Positions 23,823 through 32,543 of a DNA stretch of 64,000 bases are shown here, one piece after another (the first letter of the stretch is position 1; each line of letters starts with the position of its first letter). Under the pieces are notes generated by a model. The model was not told the origin of the DNA, searched no databases, and saw only the letters and a list, made by a program, of their open reading frames with translations. The translations under genes and the position numbers were made by a program. This stretch comes from Stercoripulliclostridium_A sp045577735 (GTDB lineage: Bacteria; Bacillota; Clostridia; Christensenellales; DTU072), in assembly GCA_045577735.1 (NCBI GenBank), contig JAZNIY010000017.1:1-64000 (forward strand). The letters run 5' to 3'.

Positions 23823-25181
23823 TTATTTTAATAGTAAAGAACCGATTTCGGCAATATCTCCAGCCCCTAAAATATAAATTAAATCACCTTTTTGTAGGTC
23901 AGCCAGCACGTCGGCAACCAGTTCAAGCTGGGTGGCATAATAGCGCGCTTCCACCCCTCTTTCTCTCATTGCTTGGTAAAGATCGAAAGCATTTTTGCCA
24001 CCACTTTCCTTTCTTGCAACGTATTCTTTAAGAAAATAAAGTTTGTCCACGCCCTCAAAAGCCGACGTAAAATCTTCGAATAACGCTTCGGTGCGCGACA
24101 ACGTATGTGGTTGGAATAAGGTTATTAGCCTACCACCGTTTGCCCTCTCTCTTGCCGTCCTCAAGGACGCTTTGATTTCCGTTGGATGATGGGCGTAATC
24201 CCTATACACACAAGCCCCTTGCCTATTTCCCAAATATTCAAAGCGTCCTCTCACTCCCCTAAACCTTTCTATCCCCCTTTGTATAACTCTTCTTTCTATA
24301 CCCAGCACCACGCCACAAGCAAAAGTAGCCAGTGCGTTATATACGTTATGAAACCCGGCAACACCCAACTTAATGTCGCAATTAGGGTATCCTTTTTGTA
24401 CTATTTGGAAGCCATAATTTCCGTTACCATAATTTATAATATTCGTAGCCATCAAATCGGCAGTATTATTAATTGCATAGGTGAACATATCTTTATGAGT
24501 GCTTTTAATAATGTGATAATTCTCGCTATCGGCATTCGTTACAAGTATCCCACCACGTTTTATGCCATAGCTAAAAGACAAAAACGCACTACGTAATTCG
24601 TCAATATTTTTGTAGGTGTCCGGGTGATCCATTTCAATATTTAAAATTACACCAACATCAGGGCGCAGGGCAAGAAAGCTCCTGTTGTATTCACAAGCTT
24701 CCGTCAAAAAAATATCCTTTCCTTTAAAAATTAGATTGCCCTTTTCCGTATGTCCGCCAACGTGGGCTGTAAAACTGCTATCGTTTTCTTCCAGCACTTT
24801 ACTTAGCATTGCGCAAACCGTTGTCTTTCCGTGCGTACCACTTATAGCAATAGTTTTATAAAACTCACAACTTATTTCATACAAAAAATATTCCCTGGAT
24901 ATCATTTTCTTGCCACCGTTAATGGCAATTAAAAACTCCGGGTTGTCCTTTTTTATTGCTCCACTATATACGACCAAATCGGCACTCAAAACAGCCTTTT
25001 CACTTTCACCAATATAAATTTCGGCGCCCCATTCCAATAATTCTTCCACGTTTTTTGAATATGCAACGTCAGAGCCACTAACCTTACCACCCCATAATAG
25101 CACCAATTTTGCCAGTGCACTCATGCTGACGCCACCAATTCCTATAAAATGAATTTTCCCTATCCCGTTTGTTTTTTGCAT
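23823..25181 (-). CDS. murC: UDP-N-acetylmuramate--L-alanine ligase
   Basis: 452 residues, three Mur domains: N-terminal Rossmann ('IHFIGIGGVSMSALAKLV'), ATP-binding central domain (P-loop 'ISGTHGKTTVCAM', 'EACEYNRSFL') and C-terminal domain ('VYRDYAHHPTEIKASL'). It adds L-Ala to UDP-MurNAc in peptidoglycan synthesis in the cytoplasm. It is divergent from spoVG. No clear ribosome binding site is seen; a TAAAAT box lies 5 nt before the ATG, but no good -35 accompanies it. Confidence 0.94.
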   Translation of the reverse strand: MQKTNGIGKIHFIGIGGVSMSALAKLVLLWGGKVSGSDVAYSKNVEELLEWGAEIYIGESEKAVLSADLVVYSGAIKKDNPEFLIAINGGKKMISREYFLYEISCEFYKTIAISGTHGKTTVCAMLSKVLEENDSSFTAHVGGHTEKGNLIFKGKDIFLTEACEYNRSFLALRPDVGVILNIEMDHPDTYKNIDELRSAFLSFSYGIKRGGILVTNADSENYHIIKSTHKDMFTYAINNTADLMATNIINYGNGNYGFQIVQKGYPNCDIKLGVAGFHNVYNALATFACGVVLGIERRVIQRGIERFRGVRGRFEYLGNRQGACVYRDYAHHPTEIKASLRTARERANGGRLITLFQPHTLSRTEALFEDFTSAFEGVDKLYFLKEYVARKESGGKNAFDLYQAMRERGVEARYYATQLELVADVLADLQKGDLIYILGAGDIAEIGSLLLK

Positions 25182-25265
25182 ATCACATTTTATGCTATAA
25201 GGGGATTTTTGGTGTACAAATATATTATTTTTTGAGGAATTTTATAAAATTTTTTAATTTCACTA

Positions 25266-25294
25266 TTGAATAAACTAATTTTATGTTATATACT
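25266..25294 (+). promoter_or_regulatory. Promoter of spoVG
   Basis: TTGAAT (25266-25271), 17 nt, TATACT (25289-25294), about 50 nt before the spoVG start codon. Confidence 0.7.
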
Positions 25295-25351
25295 TTAATT
25301 ACTCGCTTTGTGTAACTTACTTTGCTAACTCATAAAACGCAAGAGGTGGAT

Positions 25352-25621
25352 ATGCAGGTTACAGATGTGCGTATTAAGCTAATCAAACAAGACGACACTA
25401 AGTTACGTGCCGTCGCAAGCGTCATTATTGACAACGCATTCGTAGTACACGACATTAAAGTTATTGAGGCAAAAGAAGGTGGGTGCTTCATAGTAATGCC
25501 TTCAAGAAAGGCTCCCGATGGAACCTATCGCGATATAGCACACCCATTAAGTACCGAAGTTCGTGAATACATGCGTGACAAAATTCTTTCTGCTTACGAA
25601 GTAGCACTAAAAGAAGAGTAA
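25352..25621 (+). CDS. spoVG: Septation/RNA-binding regulator SpoVG
   Basis: 89 residues from the ATG at 25352, chosen because AGAGGTGG precedes it. It is nearly full-length SpoVG: 'MQVTDVRIKLI', 'LRAVASVIIDNAFVVHDIKV' and 'FIVMPSRKAPDGTYRDIAHP'. SpoVG is a small DNA/RNA-binding protein affecting sporulation septation and many post-transcriptional events. Its presence supports Bacillota origin. Confidence 0.95.
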   Translation: MQVTDVRIKLIKQDDTKLRAVASVIIDNAFVVHDIKVIEAKEGGCFIVMPSRKAPDGTYRDIAHPLSTEVREYMRDKILSAYEVALKEE

Positions 25622-25627
25622 GACTAA

Positions 25628-27202
25628 TTAATTTTTTCTTTCGTAGTAGTTAAAATCCAGTTTTCCCATTTGCGTGCGTTTTATTTCCTTTTCCAAAACA
25701 AATTGGCGAGGGACTGCATAACGCACTATTTCTCGTTCAATTTTCTTCTTAATCTTGTTTTCAATGGATGAATTATACTGCACGTCATCAACGAGTTGCA
25801 AATGCAAACGTATGTAGGGCTTGCCGTTTTTGTATGCCCTAGCAGCACAACACTCCATAACTTCGTCAATTTCGCGAGCAACCCTTTCTATCTCTTGGGG
25901 GAAAATATTTATTGCACCAATTTTTATGCTTCTCTTACTGCGCTCTTTGTAGAACAAGTATCCCTCGCTATCTAGATAACCGAGGTCCCCGGTCTTTAGG
26001 AATTTTTTACCATCGACGATGGTTATATTTCCGTCTTCCCCATCAAGATAACCGTTCATAAGTGAGGCAGTATTGACGTAAATTTCCCCTATTTCCATCG
26101 GTGCGCATTCTTTTTCATTATTAAAAATGCGTATTTCGTTACCTTTTAGGGCTTTACCTTGTGAATTTGGTTTGGTTTGCCCCTTTATTCCAACCGTTAC
26201 GACGGATGCCGTTTCAGAAAGGCCGTATCCTTCCACTATTTCCGCATCACTGCCAGCCTCTTTTAGTGCTTCGTCAAAGTTTTTCTTGACCAGTCCACTT
26301 AGGCTGTCGCCACCACAAAAAGCATTGACTACACCCTTAAGTCTACCATCATACAAAGCCTTAACCCCTAGCATTTTTCTGTACATAGCGGGAACACCGG
26401 CAATATGGGTAATCTTGTGTTTTTTAATAAGTTTTACGCTCTCGCTTGGTAAAAATCTTGGTTGTAACACGATCCTACAAGCGCAAGCTATCGTATGGGC
26501 GCAAACACCCAGTCCAAATCCGTGGAATATGGGTAGCATCATCAACATTGCATCCCTTTCTGCATCATAGGTTTTTTCGGGATGTACGGTTGTTAAAATG
26601 GAATTTGCTAGGTTATTTAGCGCAAAACTTGACAATACAACGGTTTTGGGTTCCCCCGTAGTGCCACCGGAGTGAATGTATGCAACGGCCTCCATACCAT
26701 CGGTATGACCGGGAGTGCATTTTTCACACTTCAAAACTTTTTCAAAATATAGGTCCTTGTTGGGTAAAGAAGTTAAGGCGTACAATACTCTTAATCCCTT
26801 ACGATAGTAAAACGGGGAGCATAGCACCGCTTTAACACCAATTTCAGCCAGCATATCTGCGTGCTTTTGGTACAAAGCATCATACAAAAACAAAACCTTC
26901 GTTTGTGTGGAAAGAAGGATTTTCTTTAAATGAAGGGTGGGCAACCTTGGGTTTATAAGATTACATACGCTACCTGTAGCAGAACAAGCATACAAGGTGA
27001 ACAAAGCCTCGGGAATATTAGGTAGCATAACGCCCACACACCTACCTTGGTATCCATTTTTAACGATGAAGCCACCTACTTTTAGTATGCTATCCAATAC
27101 TTCGGCAACGCTAAATTTTCTGCCATAATATTCAATTTTCGTTATATCGAGTTTGGGATTACTTTCAACCAACGCATCGAATATATTTGAATTTAGTAAC
27201 AT
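25628..27202 (-). CDS. AMP-forming acyl-CoA synthetase/ligase
   Basis: 524 residues from the ATG at 27202; a TTG further upstream is less likely because the promoter lies there. The AMP-binding signature is 'AYIHSGGTTGEPKTVVLSS', with 'EGYGLSETASVV' and 'FLKTGDLGYLDSEGYLFY' as the A5 and A7/A8 motifs, and a C-terminal Lys in 'RTQMGKLDF' as in A10. It activates a carboxylate as an adenylate and transfers it to CoA or a carrier. The substrate is unknown. It ends 6 nt from the convergent spoVG stop. Confidence 0.85.
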   Translation of the reverse strand: MLLNSNIFDALVESNPKLDITKIEYYGRKFSVAEVLDSILKVGGFIVKNGYQGRCVGVMLPNIPEALFTLYACSATGSVCNLINPRLPTLHLKKILLSTQTKVLFLYDALYQKHADMLAEIGVKAVLCSPFYYRKGLRVLYALTSLPNKDLYFEKVLKCEKCTPGHTDGMEAVAYIHSGGTTGEPKTVVLSSFALNNLANSILTTVHPEKTYDAERDAMLMMLPIFHGFGLGVCAHTIACACRIVLQPRFLPSESVKLIKKHKITHIAGVPAMYRKMLGVKALYDGRLKGVVNAFCGGDSLSGLVKKNFDEALKEAGSDAEIVEGYGLSETASVVTVGIKGQTKPNSQGKALKGNEIRIFNNEKECAPMEIGEIYVNTASLMNGYLDGEDGNITIVDGKKFLKTGDLGYLDSEGYLFYKERSKRSIKIGAINIFPQEIERVAREIDEVMECCAARAYKNGKPYIRLHLQLVDDVQYNSSIENKIKKKIEREIVRYAVPRQFVLEKEIKRTQMGKLDFNYYERKN

Positions 27203-27216
27203 ATAATTAATATACA
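27187..27216 (+). promoter_or_regulatory. Possible promoter of the PRC-barrel-like gene
   Basis: TTGAAT (27187-27192) and TATACA (27211-27216) with an 18-nt spacer. It overlaps the opposing promoter and the first codons of the acyl-CoA ligase. Confidence 0.4.
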
Positions 27217-27237
27217 ATAATCACGCGCAAATTTCAA
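27209..27237 (-). promoter_or_regulatory. Promoter of the acyl-CoA ligase giving a predicted leaderless mRNA
   Basis: Minus strand: TTGAAA (27237-27232), 17-nt spacer with GCGCG, TATATT (27214-27209), then 6 nt and the ATG at 27202. No ribosome binding site is present. Confidence 0.65.
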
Positions 27238-27276
27238 TAGAAAATACGTGCGAAACTTATTTTTAGTGAGGTAAAT

Positions 27277-27951
27277 ATGTTATTAAGTGAAATTGTAAAC
27301 AAACGTGTCGTAATGCTCAGTGATGCAAGTGAACTAGGCATTATCATTGGTGCATACGTGCATAAGAACACCCATCAAAGCCCCTATCTTGCCCTCGACA
27401 ACGGCAAACAAATTAAAGTTGACGACGTGTTTTCTTTTGGTGAAGTTGTCACCATACTTGCAAGCGAAAATGATGATATACCTCTTGACGAATACCATAA
27501 AATCACTATAAACCAAGAGATAATATTGGTTAGCGGGGAGCGCCTTGGGAAGGTAAGGGACCTGGAACTTAACGGTAAAAAGAAGGGAGGTAGCATCGAA
27601 GGTGACAAAGGCTCCGTAAAGTTTAAAAGCATAGTATCTACCTCCACAAACATTATTGTGGCAAACCCAACTTATAGGTCACTCAAACCACGCGTAAAAG
27701 AACCCGTTAAGGCCCTTCCTATTGCTCCGGAAGCATTAAACGCACCCTCAAACAGAACTGAAATCACGACCTATCTTAATCCCGTAAACGCGCCCTCATA
27801 CGATTTTTTAATCGGCAAAAAAGTCAATAGTGAGGTTAGTGACATAAACCGTTCTTTCGTACTTATGGCAGGCACGATTATAACGGAAAAAATAATATCT
27901 AACGCCATTAGAGCCGGTAAGCTTACAGACTTAGTAAACAAATCAAAATAG
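27277..27951 (+). CDS. PRC-barrel-like hypothetical protein
   Basis: 224 residues, with GAGGT before the ATG. Residues 1-60 ('LLSEIVNKRVVMLSDASELG') and 70-115 ('LVSGERLGKVRDLELNG') look like PRC-barrel beta domains. A Pro-rich linker (about 125-170) leads to a third barrel-like piece ('FLIGKKVNSEVSDINRSFVL') and a short helix. PRC barrels occur in RNA-processing and photosynthetic proteins; no catalytic motif is seen. Role unknown. Confidence 0.55.
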   Translation: MLLSEIVNKRVVMLSDASELGIIIGAYVHKNTHQSPYLALDNGKQIKVDDVFSFGEVVTILASENDDIPLDEYHKITINQEIILVSGERLGKVRDLELNGKKKGGSIEGDKGSVKFKSIVSTSTNIIVANPTYRSLKPRVKEPVKALPIAPEALNAPSNRTEITTYLNPVNAPSYDFLIGKKVNSEVSDINRSFVLMAGTIITEKIISNAIRAGKLTDLVNKSK

Positions 27952-27980
27952 AAAGAAAGCACTCGTTGAGTGCTTTCTTT
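27952..27980. terminator. Bidirectional terminator between convergent genes
   Basis: AAAGAAAGCACTC and GAGTGCTTTCTTT form a perfect 13-bp stem with a 3-nt loop. It serves the PRC-barrel gene (+) and the rubredoxin-like gene (-). Confidence 0.85.
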
Positions 27981-27983
27981 CTA

Positions 27984-28253
27984 TTATACTTCTCTAAAAC
28001 TACATCCATCACATTTGCAACAATTTTTCGGCGCTTCATTGCCGTAATGCATTGTGCCACAATTGCTACACATGTAACGCTTACCTGCTGTACCCTCTGC
28101 ATTATTTACGTCAAAGCCAATATCACTTTGAGCATTGTCTTGAACGTTGGAATTACCATAGGAGTTTCCTACGTCATTAACGTTATTGTTAGAAAAATAC
28201 TTATTAGGGCTACCACAATCGCTGGGTTGTTGATTTGTATATTGATCGTTCAT
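27984..28253 (-). CDS. Small Asn/Gln-rich protein with a C-terminal rubredoxin-like zinc/iron knuckle
   Basis: 89 residues. The first 55 are low-complexity and rich in Asn, Ser and Gln. The end carries YMCSNCGTMHYGNEAPKNCC followed by KC, the two-knuckle pattern of rubrerythrin C-terminal domains (CxxC...CxxC). AAGGAG precedes the ATG. It may bind Fe or Zn. The Asn-rich head has no known function. Confidence 0.7.
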   Translation of the reverse strand: MNDQYTNQQPSDCGSPNKYFSNNNVNDVGNSYGNSNVQDNAQSDIGFDVNNAEGTAGKRYMCSNCGTMHYGNEAPKNCCKCDGCSFREV

Positions 28254-28310
28254 AATACAATTCTCCTTTATTTGATAATGGTATTATGCCTCCATTAACA
28301 ATTTTTATAC

Positions 28311-29702
28311 CTAAAACACAACCTTGTTTTCAAGATACGATTTAAACACGCCTTCCACCTTTTTACCACCGCTTTTACTAAAACTTACCATTAAATCCTC
28401 ACCTGTCGCTACCTTTCCTGCATAATCGCTATAGTAGTTTCGAACTCCCTTTTTGAATGACTTTTCGCCTAGCACGTTATATATCCCGTCATAAAGCAAT
28501 ACGCCGTAACCATAAACCATACTAGAATATTCCTCCATCGTCTTAAATTCCCCAAGCGTGCAATCTAGCCTGGGCTGATATCCCAGTCCATACTTTTCCT
28601 TGCCCACCTCCATAAACTTTTTATAATAACCCTTTTCAGCACTAATACTTTCTTTATACCCACCGTTATTATATATATCCATATAATAATAGGTTAAGAA
28701 GCTCGTCAAACTTTCGTCCACCCAACATTCTTCATAAGAGTTTGAACCGACAGAAAGCCCAAACCACTGGTGTATAATCTCGTGAGCAATTATAAACTCT
28801 TTGTTTCGTGCACCCGATTTAATAAGGACTATCCCCGAGTACTCCATACCACCATAATCAAAAGGCGTTTCCACTAACGCAAAACTTGAATACGGATAGG
28901 CCCCTATTTCTTTACTAAAAAAGGCCAAGCACTCCTTAATAAAGTTTGTGTAATCCTCCTTACCCCGCGTATATTGGCGTATCTTAACTCCATCTATCTC
29001 ATTTTCGTACGTTTCGCAATTTTTAATAAGAGCTATTGCTACGTCACGCGCATTATTTAGGCTAAACGTGCTTTCTTTAGACCTCTCACTTTCACTATTT
29101 GATATCATTTCACCGGGGAATGCAAGAGTATATTCCATTGGATACTCTATTTTTATCGTTACGTCATCATAACTAAAAAAATATGGATCGCCTATTTTGG
29201 AGTAGGGCACCACGACAAACGAACCGCCATCGAAATAGGCAAGACGTGGGAAAAAGGCATGCAAATTGTAGTACCCATTCCCATATCCCAGTCTACCATT
29301 TCCTTCGGGTAAAGCCACTCGGCTAGAAATTGTAATTACCCCACTCTCCCCCGCCTTCAATTCTTCATCCAAAGTCACCAACAAATTGATGCCATCTACA
29401 TTATATATTTGATCGCGCGCGTATAAGGAAACGTTTCCAATCGTAACCCTTCCTCCCTCTTCCTCATAAGCGTTAGGATACAAGTAAAAAGGTAATTCTT
29501 TAATGCTAACGTCACTCTCATTAGTCACTTCAATTTCGCTTGTCACGTAAAGCACTTTTTGTTCCTCGTTAAGTGCACACTTTACGTTATAGTTTACACA
29601 TAAAGCACCACTTTTTTCATCCCTCTTGCATCCCGTCACGCTAACGCAAACAAGCACGATCATTAAAAGTAACAATGCTAATATTATTTTTTTCTTCATC
29701 AT
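28311..29702 (-). CDS. M1-family metallopeptidase, lipoprotein
   Basis: 463 residues from the ATG at 29702; the next codon is also ATG. A lipoprotein signal is seen (hydrophobic stretch then VSVTGCKRD), so it is on the outer face of the membrane. The gluzincin zinc site is 'HEIIHQWFGLSVGSNSYEEC' with the distant Glu in the same segment, and the M1 'GGMEYSG' exopeptidase motif is present as YGGMEYSGIV. The C-terminal half is the peptidase domain. It likely removes N-terminal residues from external peptides. Confidence 0.88.
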   Translation of the reverse strand: MMKKKIILALLLLMIVLVCVSVTGCKRDEKSGALCVNYNVKCALNEEQKVLYVTSEIEVTNESDVSIKELPFYLYPNAYEEEGGRVTIGNVSLYARDQIYNVDGINLLVTLDEELKAGESGVITISSRVALPEGNGRLGYGNGYYNLHAFFPRLAYFDGGSFVVVPYSKIGDPYFFSYDDVTIKIEYPMEYTLAFPGEMISNSESERSKESTFSLNNARDVAIALIKNCETYENEIDGVKIRQYTRGKEDYTNFIKECLAFFSKEIGAYPYSSFALVETPFDYGGMEYSGIVLIKSGARNKEFIIAHEIIHQWFGLSVGSNSYEECWVDESLTSFLTYYYMDIYNNGGYKESISAEKGYYKKFMEVGKEKYGLGYQPRLDCTLGEFKTMEEYSSMVYGYGVLLYDGIYNVLGEKSFKKGVRNYYSDYAGKVATGEDLMVSFSKSGGKKVEGVFKSYLENKVVF

Positions 29703-29823
29703 ATTATATATGATTGAGAATGCGCTGTTTTTATGCAAAAAGGCACAGTTTTAGGGCTTGTTTTACCTTTTATTTACTTTTTCCAATTGAATATAATTTC
29801 TATACTACGGTTTTCTTTCATGC

Positions 29824-29907
29824 TATAATGAATACGCTAAAACGCTCATAATTTTCCCCCTTATCATAGCGAAAGAGGTACAACAAAATTTTTGTTGTAC
29901 CTCTTTT
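29824..29907 (+). ncRNA. Candidate small RNA with extended -10 promoter and strong terminator
   Basis: TGCTATAAT (29821-29829) is an extended -10 box. About 40 nt later AAAGAGGTACAACAAAA (29872-29888) and its perfect complement (29890-29906) form a 17-bp stem ending in T. No reading frame or ribosome binding site lies between them, so the transcript would be about 70-80 nt. No -35 box is seen. A stand-alone terminator is the alternative. Confidence 0.35.
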
Positions 29908-29931
29908 GCATTCAAATGGCCGTTGCATAAA

Positions 29932-29960
29932 AAAAGAGCAAGTAATAAACTTGCTCTTTT
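29932..29960 (-). terminator. Terminator of the rplM-rpsI unit
   Basis: AAAGAGCAAGT and ACTTGCTCTTT pair across a short loop, followed on the minus strand by a long T run, 19 nt after the rpsI stop. Confidence 0.85.
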
Positions 29961-29978
29961 GACAATTGAATTGATCTC

Positions 29979-30395
29979 TTATCTCTTTGAGAATTGGGGA
30001 GCTTTACGAGCCTTATGTAGACCGTATTTCTTACGTTCTTTCATTCTGGGGTCACGGGTTAGGAAGCCTGCAGCCTTGAGTGAAGGACGGAGAGTTTCAT
30101 CAGCGAGACAAAGAGCTCTAGCGATACCATGACGGATTGCGCCAGCTTGTCCGGTAGTACCACCACCACGAACGTTAACTGCTACGTCATACTTGTCGAG
30201 AGTAGAAGTAAGAACCAAGGGTTGGCGTACGATGAACTTGAGGGTTTCAAGACCGAAGTATTGGTCGATAGTTCTCTTATTGATAACGATATTGCCTTCG
30301 CCACCGGGAATAAGTCTTACGCGAGCAATAGCTTTTTTACGTCTGCCGGTTCCCCAGTATTGAACTTTCTTTTTAATAACTTTCTTTGCGGTCAT
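29979..30395 (-). CDS. rpsI: 30S ribosomal protein uS9
   Basis: 138 residues. 'WGTGRRKKAIARVRLIPG' and the basic C-terminus 'RERKKYGLHKARKAPQFSKR' (here MKERKKYGLHKARKAPQFSK) are typical of uS9. It lies 10 nt after rplM, the usual order. Confidence 0.97.
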   Translation of the reverse strand: MTAKKVIKKKVQYWGTGRRKKAIARVRLIPGGEGNIVINKRTIDQYFGLETLKFIVRQPLVLTSTLDKYDVAVNVRGGGTTGQAGAIRHGIARALCLADETLRPSLKAAGFLTRDPRMKERKKYGLHKARKAPQFSKR

Positions 30396-30405
30396 AATTC
30401 ACCTC

Positions 30406-30840
30406 TTAATAATTAAGCTTTAACTCAACGGGTTGTTGTGCTTGTTGCTTGTGTTCAGCGCCAGCATAAACGAAGAGTTTGGAAAGCATATGTCTACCAA
30501 TAGAGTTCTTGGGGAGCATACCTTTAACAGCGTGCTTTACTGCGAACTCGGGCTTGGTTGCCATAAGTTTGTCGTAACGGATTTCTTTCAAACCGCCAAC
30601 GTAACCAGTGTGGTAACGATAGTATTTCTTTTCTAACTTTTTACCGGTTAGAACAACTTTGTCACAATTAATAACGATAACGTAATCACCCGTATCAACG
30701 TTAGGAGTGAAGGTGGGCTTGTTCTTTCCACGAAGAATCATTGCAACTTGGCTTGCAAGTCTACCTAGTGACATGCCTTGAGCATCCACTACGTACCATT
30801 TTCTTTCAACGTTTTCGGGTTTTGCCATATATGATTTCAT
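30406..30840 (-). CDS. rplM: 50S ribosomal protein uL13
   Basis: 144 residues. 'KWYVVDAQGMSLGRLASQVA', 'LRGKNKPTFTPNVDTGDYVI' and 'MLPKNSIGRHMLSKLFVYAG' are standard uL13 segments. GGAGG precedes the ATG and may be masked by a leader hairpin (see next entry). Confidence 0.97.
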   Translation of the reverse strand: MKSYMAKPENVERKWYVVDAQGMSLGRLASQVAMILRGKNKPTFTPNVDTGDYVIVINCDKVVLTGKKLEKKYYRYHTGYVGGLKEIRYDKLMATKPEFAVKHAVKGMLPKNSIGRHMLSKLFVYAGAEHKQQAQQPVELKLNY

Positions 30841-30884
30841 GGTAAATCCTCCAGTTTTTTATCGATTCTTTTGAGTCGGAGGGG
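30841..30884 (-). promoter_or_regulatory. rplM leader with possible ribosome-binding-site sequestration
   Basis: On the transcript CCCCTCC (30884-30878) can pair with GGAGGA (30852-30847), the rplM Shine-Dalgarno, and a small GACTC...GAATC stem lies between. This resembles an L13 autoregulatory leader in position, but I cannot confirm the Rfam structure by eye. Confidence 0.4.
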
Positions 30885-30917
30885 CTAGTTCTTTCTCAAA
30901 ATGTCGCGTGCCTAAAT

Positions 30918-30946
30918 ATAATATTATATTAGTTAGAATAAGTCAA
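30918..30946 (-). promoter_or_regulatory. Promoter of rplM-rpsI
   Basis: Minus strand: TTGACT (30946-30941), 17 nt, TATTAT (30923-30918). Confidence 0.6.
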
Positions 30947-30987
30947 ATAAAAAACGCTATTTTTTTCACTAAAAATAATATTTTTAA

Positions 30988-31731
30988 CTATTCCAACTCC
31001 ATATATTCCACTTGCTTGAGGCACAGACCACAAGCGGGGTAGGTTTTTCCCCCTGCTTTTCTGTTTCCTGTAGCAAGCATTTCATCAATTGCCGTTTCGG
31101 GAAGTTTGCCTTTCCCTATGAAATATAACGTTCCCACAATGATGCGCACCATGTTATAAAGGAAGCCGTTTCCGGTTATTTCAAATATAACCTCGTCCCC
31201 CTTTTCCACGATGTTAAACTCATAAATTTCGCGCTCTGTGGAATTAATTGAGCTTCCCGTCGAACAAAACGCCTTGAAATCATGCTTTCCAACAAGGCTT
31301 TTACTCGCCCTTTTCATCTTCTCCACGTCAACGGGAGGAAGTATGCGTGCATAAAAACGATCTCTCAACGGAGAGGCGCTTTCGCTAACGTAACTACGAT
31401 ACAAATAGGTTTTGCGCTTTGCAGAATATTGAGCGTGAAAATCGGAGGACACTTTGAACATCTTTTGAATTTTAACGTCACTTGGAAGCAGGCTGTTCAA
31501 AGAATAAATAGTACTTCTGGTATTAAGTTCCTTTTCACTTTCAAAATGGGCAACTTGTCCCTCTGCGTGCACGCCACTGTCCGTTCTACCACTAGCATAA
31601 ATTGTGGTCTTGCTACCAAGCACTACCTCTAGGGCTTCTTCTATTTTTTGTTGGACGGAAACGGCGTTCTTTTGACGTTGCCAACCGGCATAATTCGTCC
31701 CGTCGTACTCAATAACCATTGCGTAACGCAT
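30988..31731 (-). CDS. truA: tRNA pseudouridine(38-40) synthase
   Basis: 247 residues. The catalytic Asp lies in 'YASGRTDSGVHAEGQVAHF', and 'FLYNMVRIIVGTLYFIGKGK' is the conserved C-terminal motif. It makes pseudouridine at positions 38-40 of tRNA anticodon arms. Its start overlaps the ecfT stop by one base, as in many Bacillota. Confidence 0.95.
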   Translation of the reverse strand: MRYAMVIEYDGTNYAGWQRQKNAVSVQQKIEEALEVVLGSKTTIYASGRTDSGVHAEGQVAHFESEKELNTRSTIYSLNSLLPSDVKIQKMFKVSSDFHAQYSAKRKTYLYRSYVSESASPLRDRFYARILPPVDVEKMKRASKSLVGKHDFKAFCSTGSSINSTEREIYEFNIVEKGDEVIFEITGNGFLYNMVRIIVGTLYFIGKGKLPETAIDEMLATGNRKAGGKTYPACGLCLKQVEYMELE

Positions 31732-32543
31732 TAGTATAACCCCCAGAAATTGTTGTTGACAGCAACGACCAAAGTGATAAAAATTCCGGTCACTAGGCTT
31801 GCAATAAGGTCACGCCAAGATAGAGAGGCTTTTTTGTATTTCGTACGATTTGGAGTAGCGTTATAGCATCTTGCATCCAGCGCCAACGCTAGCTCGTCTG
31901 CACGTCTAAAAGCAGAAACGAAAAGTGGGATTAAAACGGGCAACAATGCCTTAGCGCGCTTTAATAAGCCCCCCCTATCAAAGCAAGCGCCCCTTGCCTT
32001 TTGTGCCATCATAATTTTGTCCACCTCTTCCATCAAAATGGGAATGAAACGAAGCGCAATCGACATTATTATTGCAATATCATGGGTGGGCACTTTGATG
32101 AGTTTTAGGGGGTACATTAGGCTTTCCATACCATCGGTTAGTGCCATTGGTGTGGTCGTGTAGGTTAGCAAGGAAGTGCCCATTACCAAGAAAATTAACC
32201 TTAGCGCTAGGTTTACTGCAGTAATTATTCCTCCCTCCGTAATGGTAAAAATCCACCAGGAGCAATAAACCTTGCCCTCTGCGTTAGCAAAAAGGTTTAT
32301 AACGCTCATAATTACAACAATAAAAATTATTGCTTTTATGCTTTTTAGTACCTTAATTATGGGAACACGGGACACCAAAGTAGTTAAAAGTATAAAAACA
32401 CCAACGGCTATATACGCGTACAAACTCTTGACCAAAAAGACCATAACTATGAACGCTATGGTGAGTAACAATTTTACTCTTGCATCAAGTTTATGCACGG
32501 GAGAATTGCTAGGATAATATTGTCCGAAACTTACTTCTCGCAT
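31731..32543 (-). CDS. ecfT: Energy-coupling factor transporter transmembrane component
   Basis: 270 residues with about five membrane helices. The coupling motifs 'AQKARGACFDRGG' and 'AFRRADELALALDARCY' match the two conserved Ala-Arg-Gly type segments of EcfT that contact the ATPases. It forms the shared energising module with EcfA1 and EcfA2 for vitamin and metal uptake. It overlaps ecfA2 by 13 nt. Confidence 0.94.
   Translation of the reverse strand: MREVSFGQYYPSNSPVHKLDARVKLLLTIAFIVMVFLVKSLYAYIAVGVFILLTTLVSRVPIIKVLKSIKAIIFIVVIMSVINLFANAEGKVYCSWWIFTITEGGIITAVNLALRLIFLVMGTSLLTYTTTPMALTDGMESLMYPLKLIKVPTHDIAIIMSIALRFIPILMEEVDKIMMAQKARGACFDRGGLLKRAKALLPVLIPLFVSAFRRADELALALDARCYNATPNRTKYKKASLSWRDLIASLVTGIFITLVVAVNNNFWGLY

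Noticed and set aside
25182..25200. Leaderless promoter for murC
   Set aside because: A TAAAAT box is 5 nt before the ATG, but no -35 box is found at 16-18 nt.
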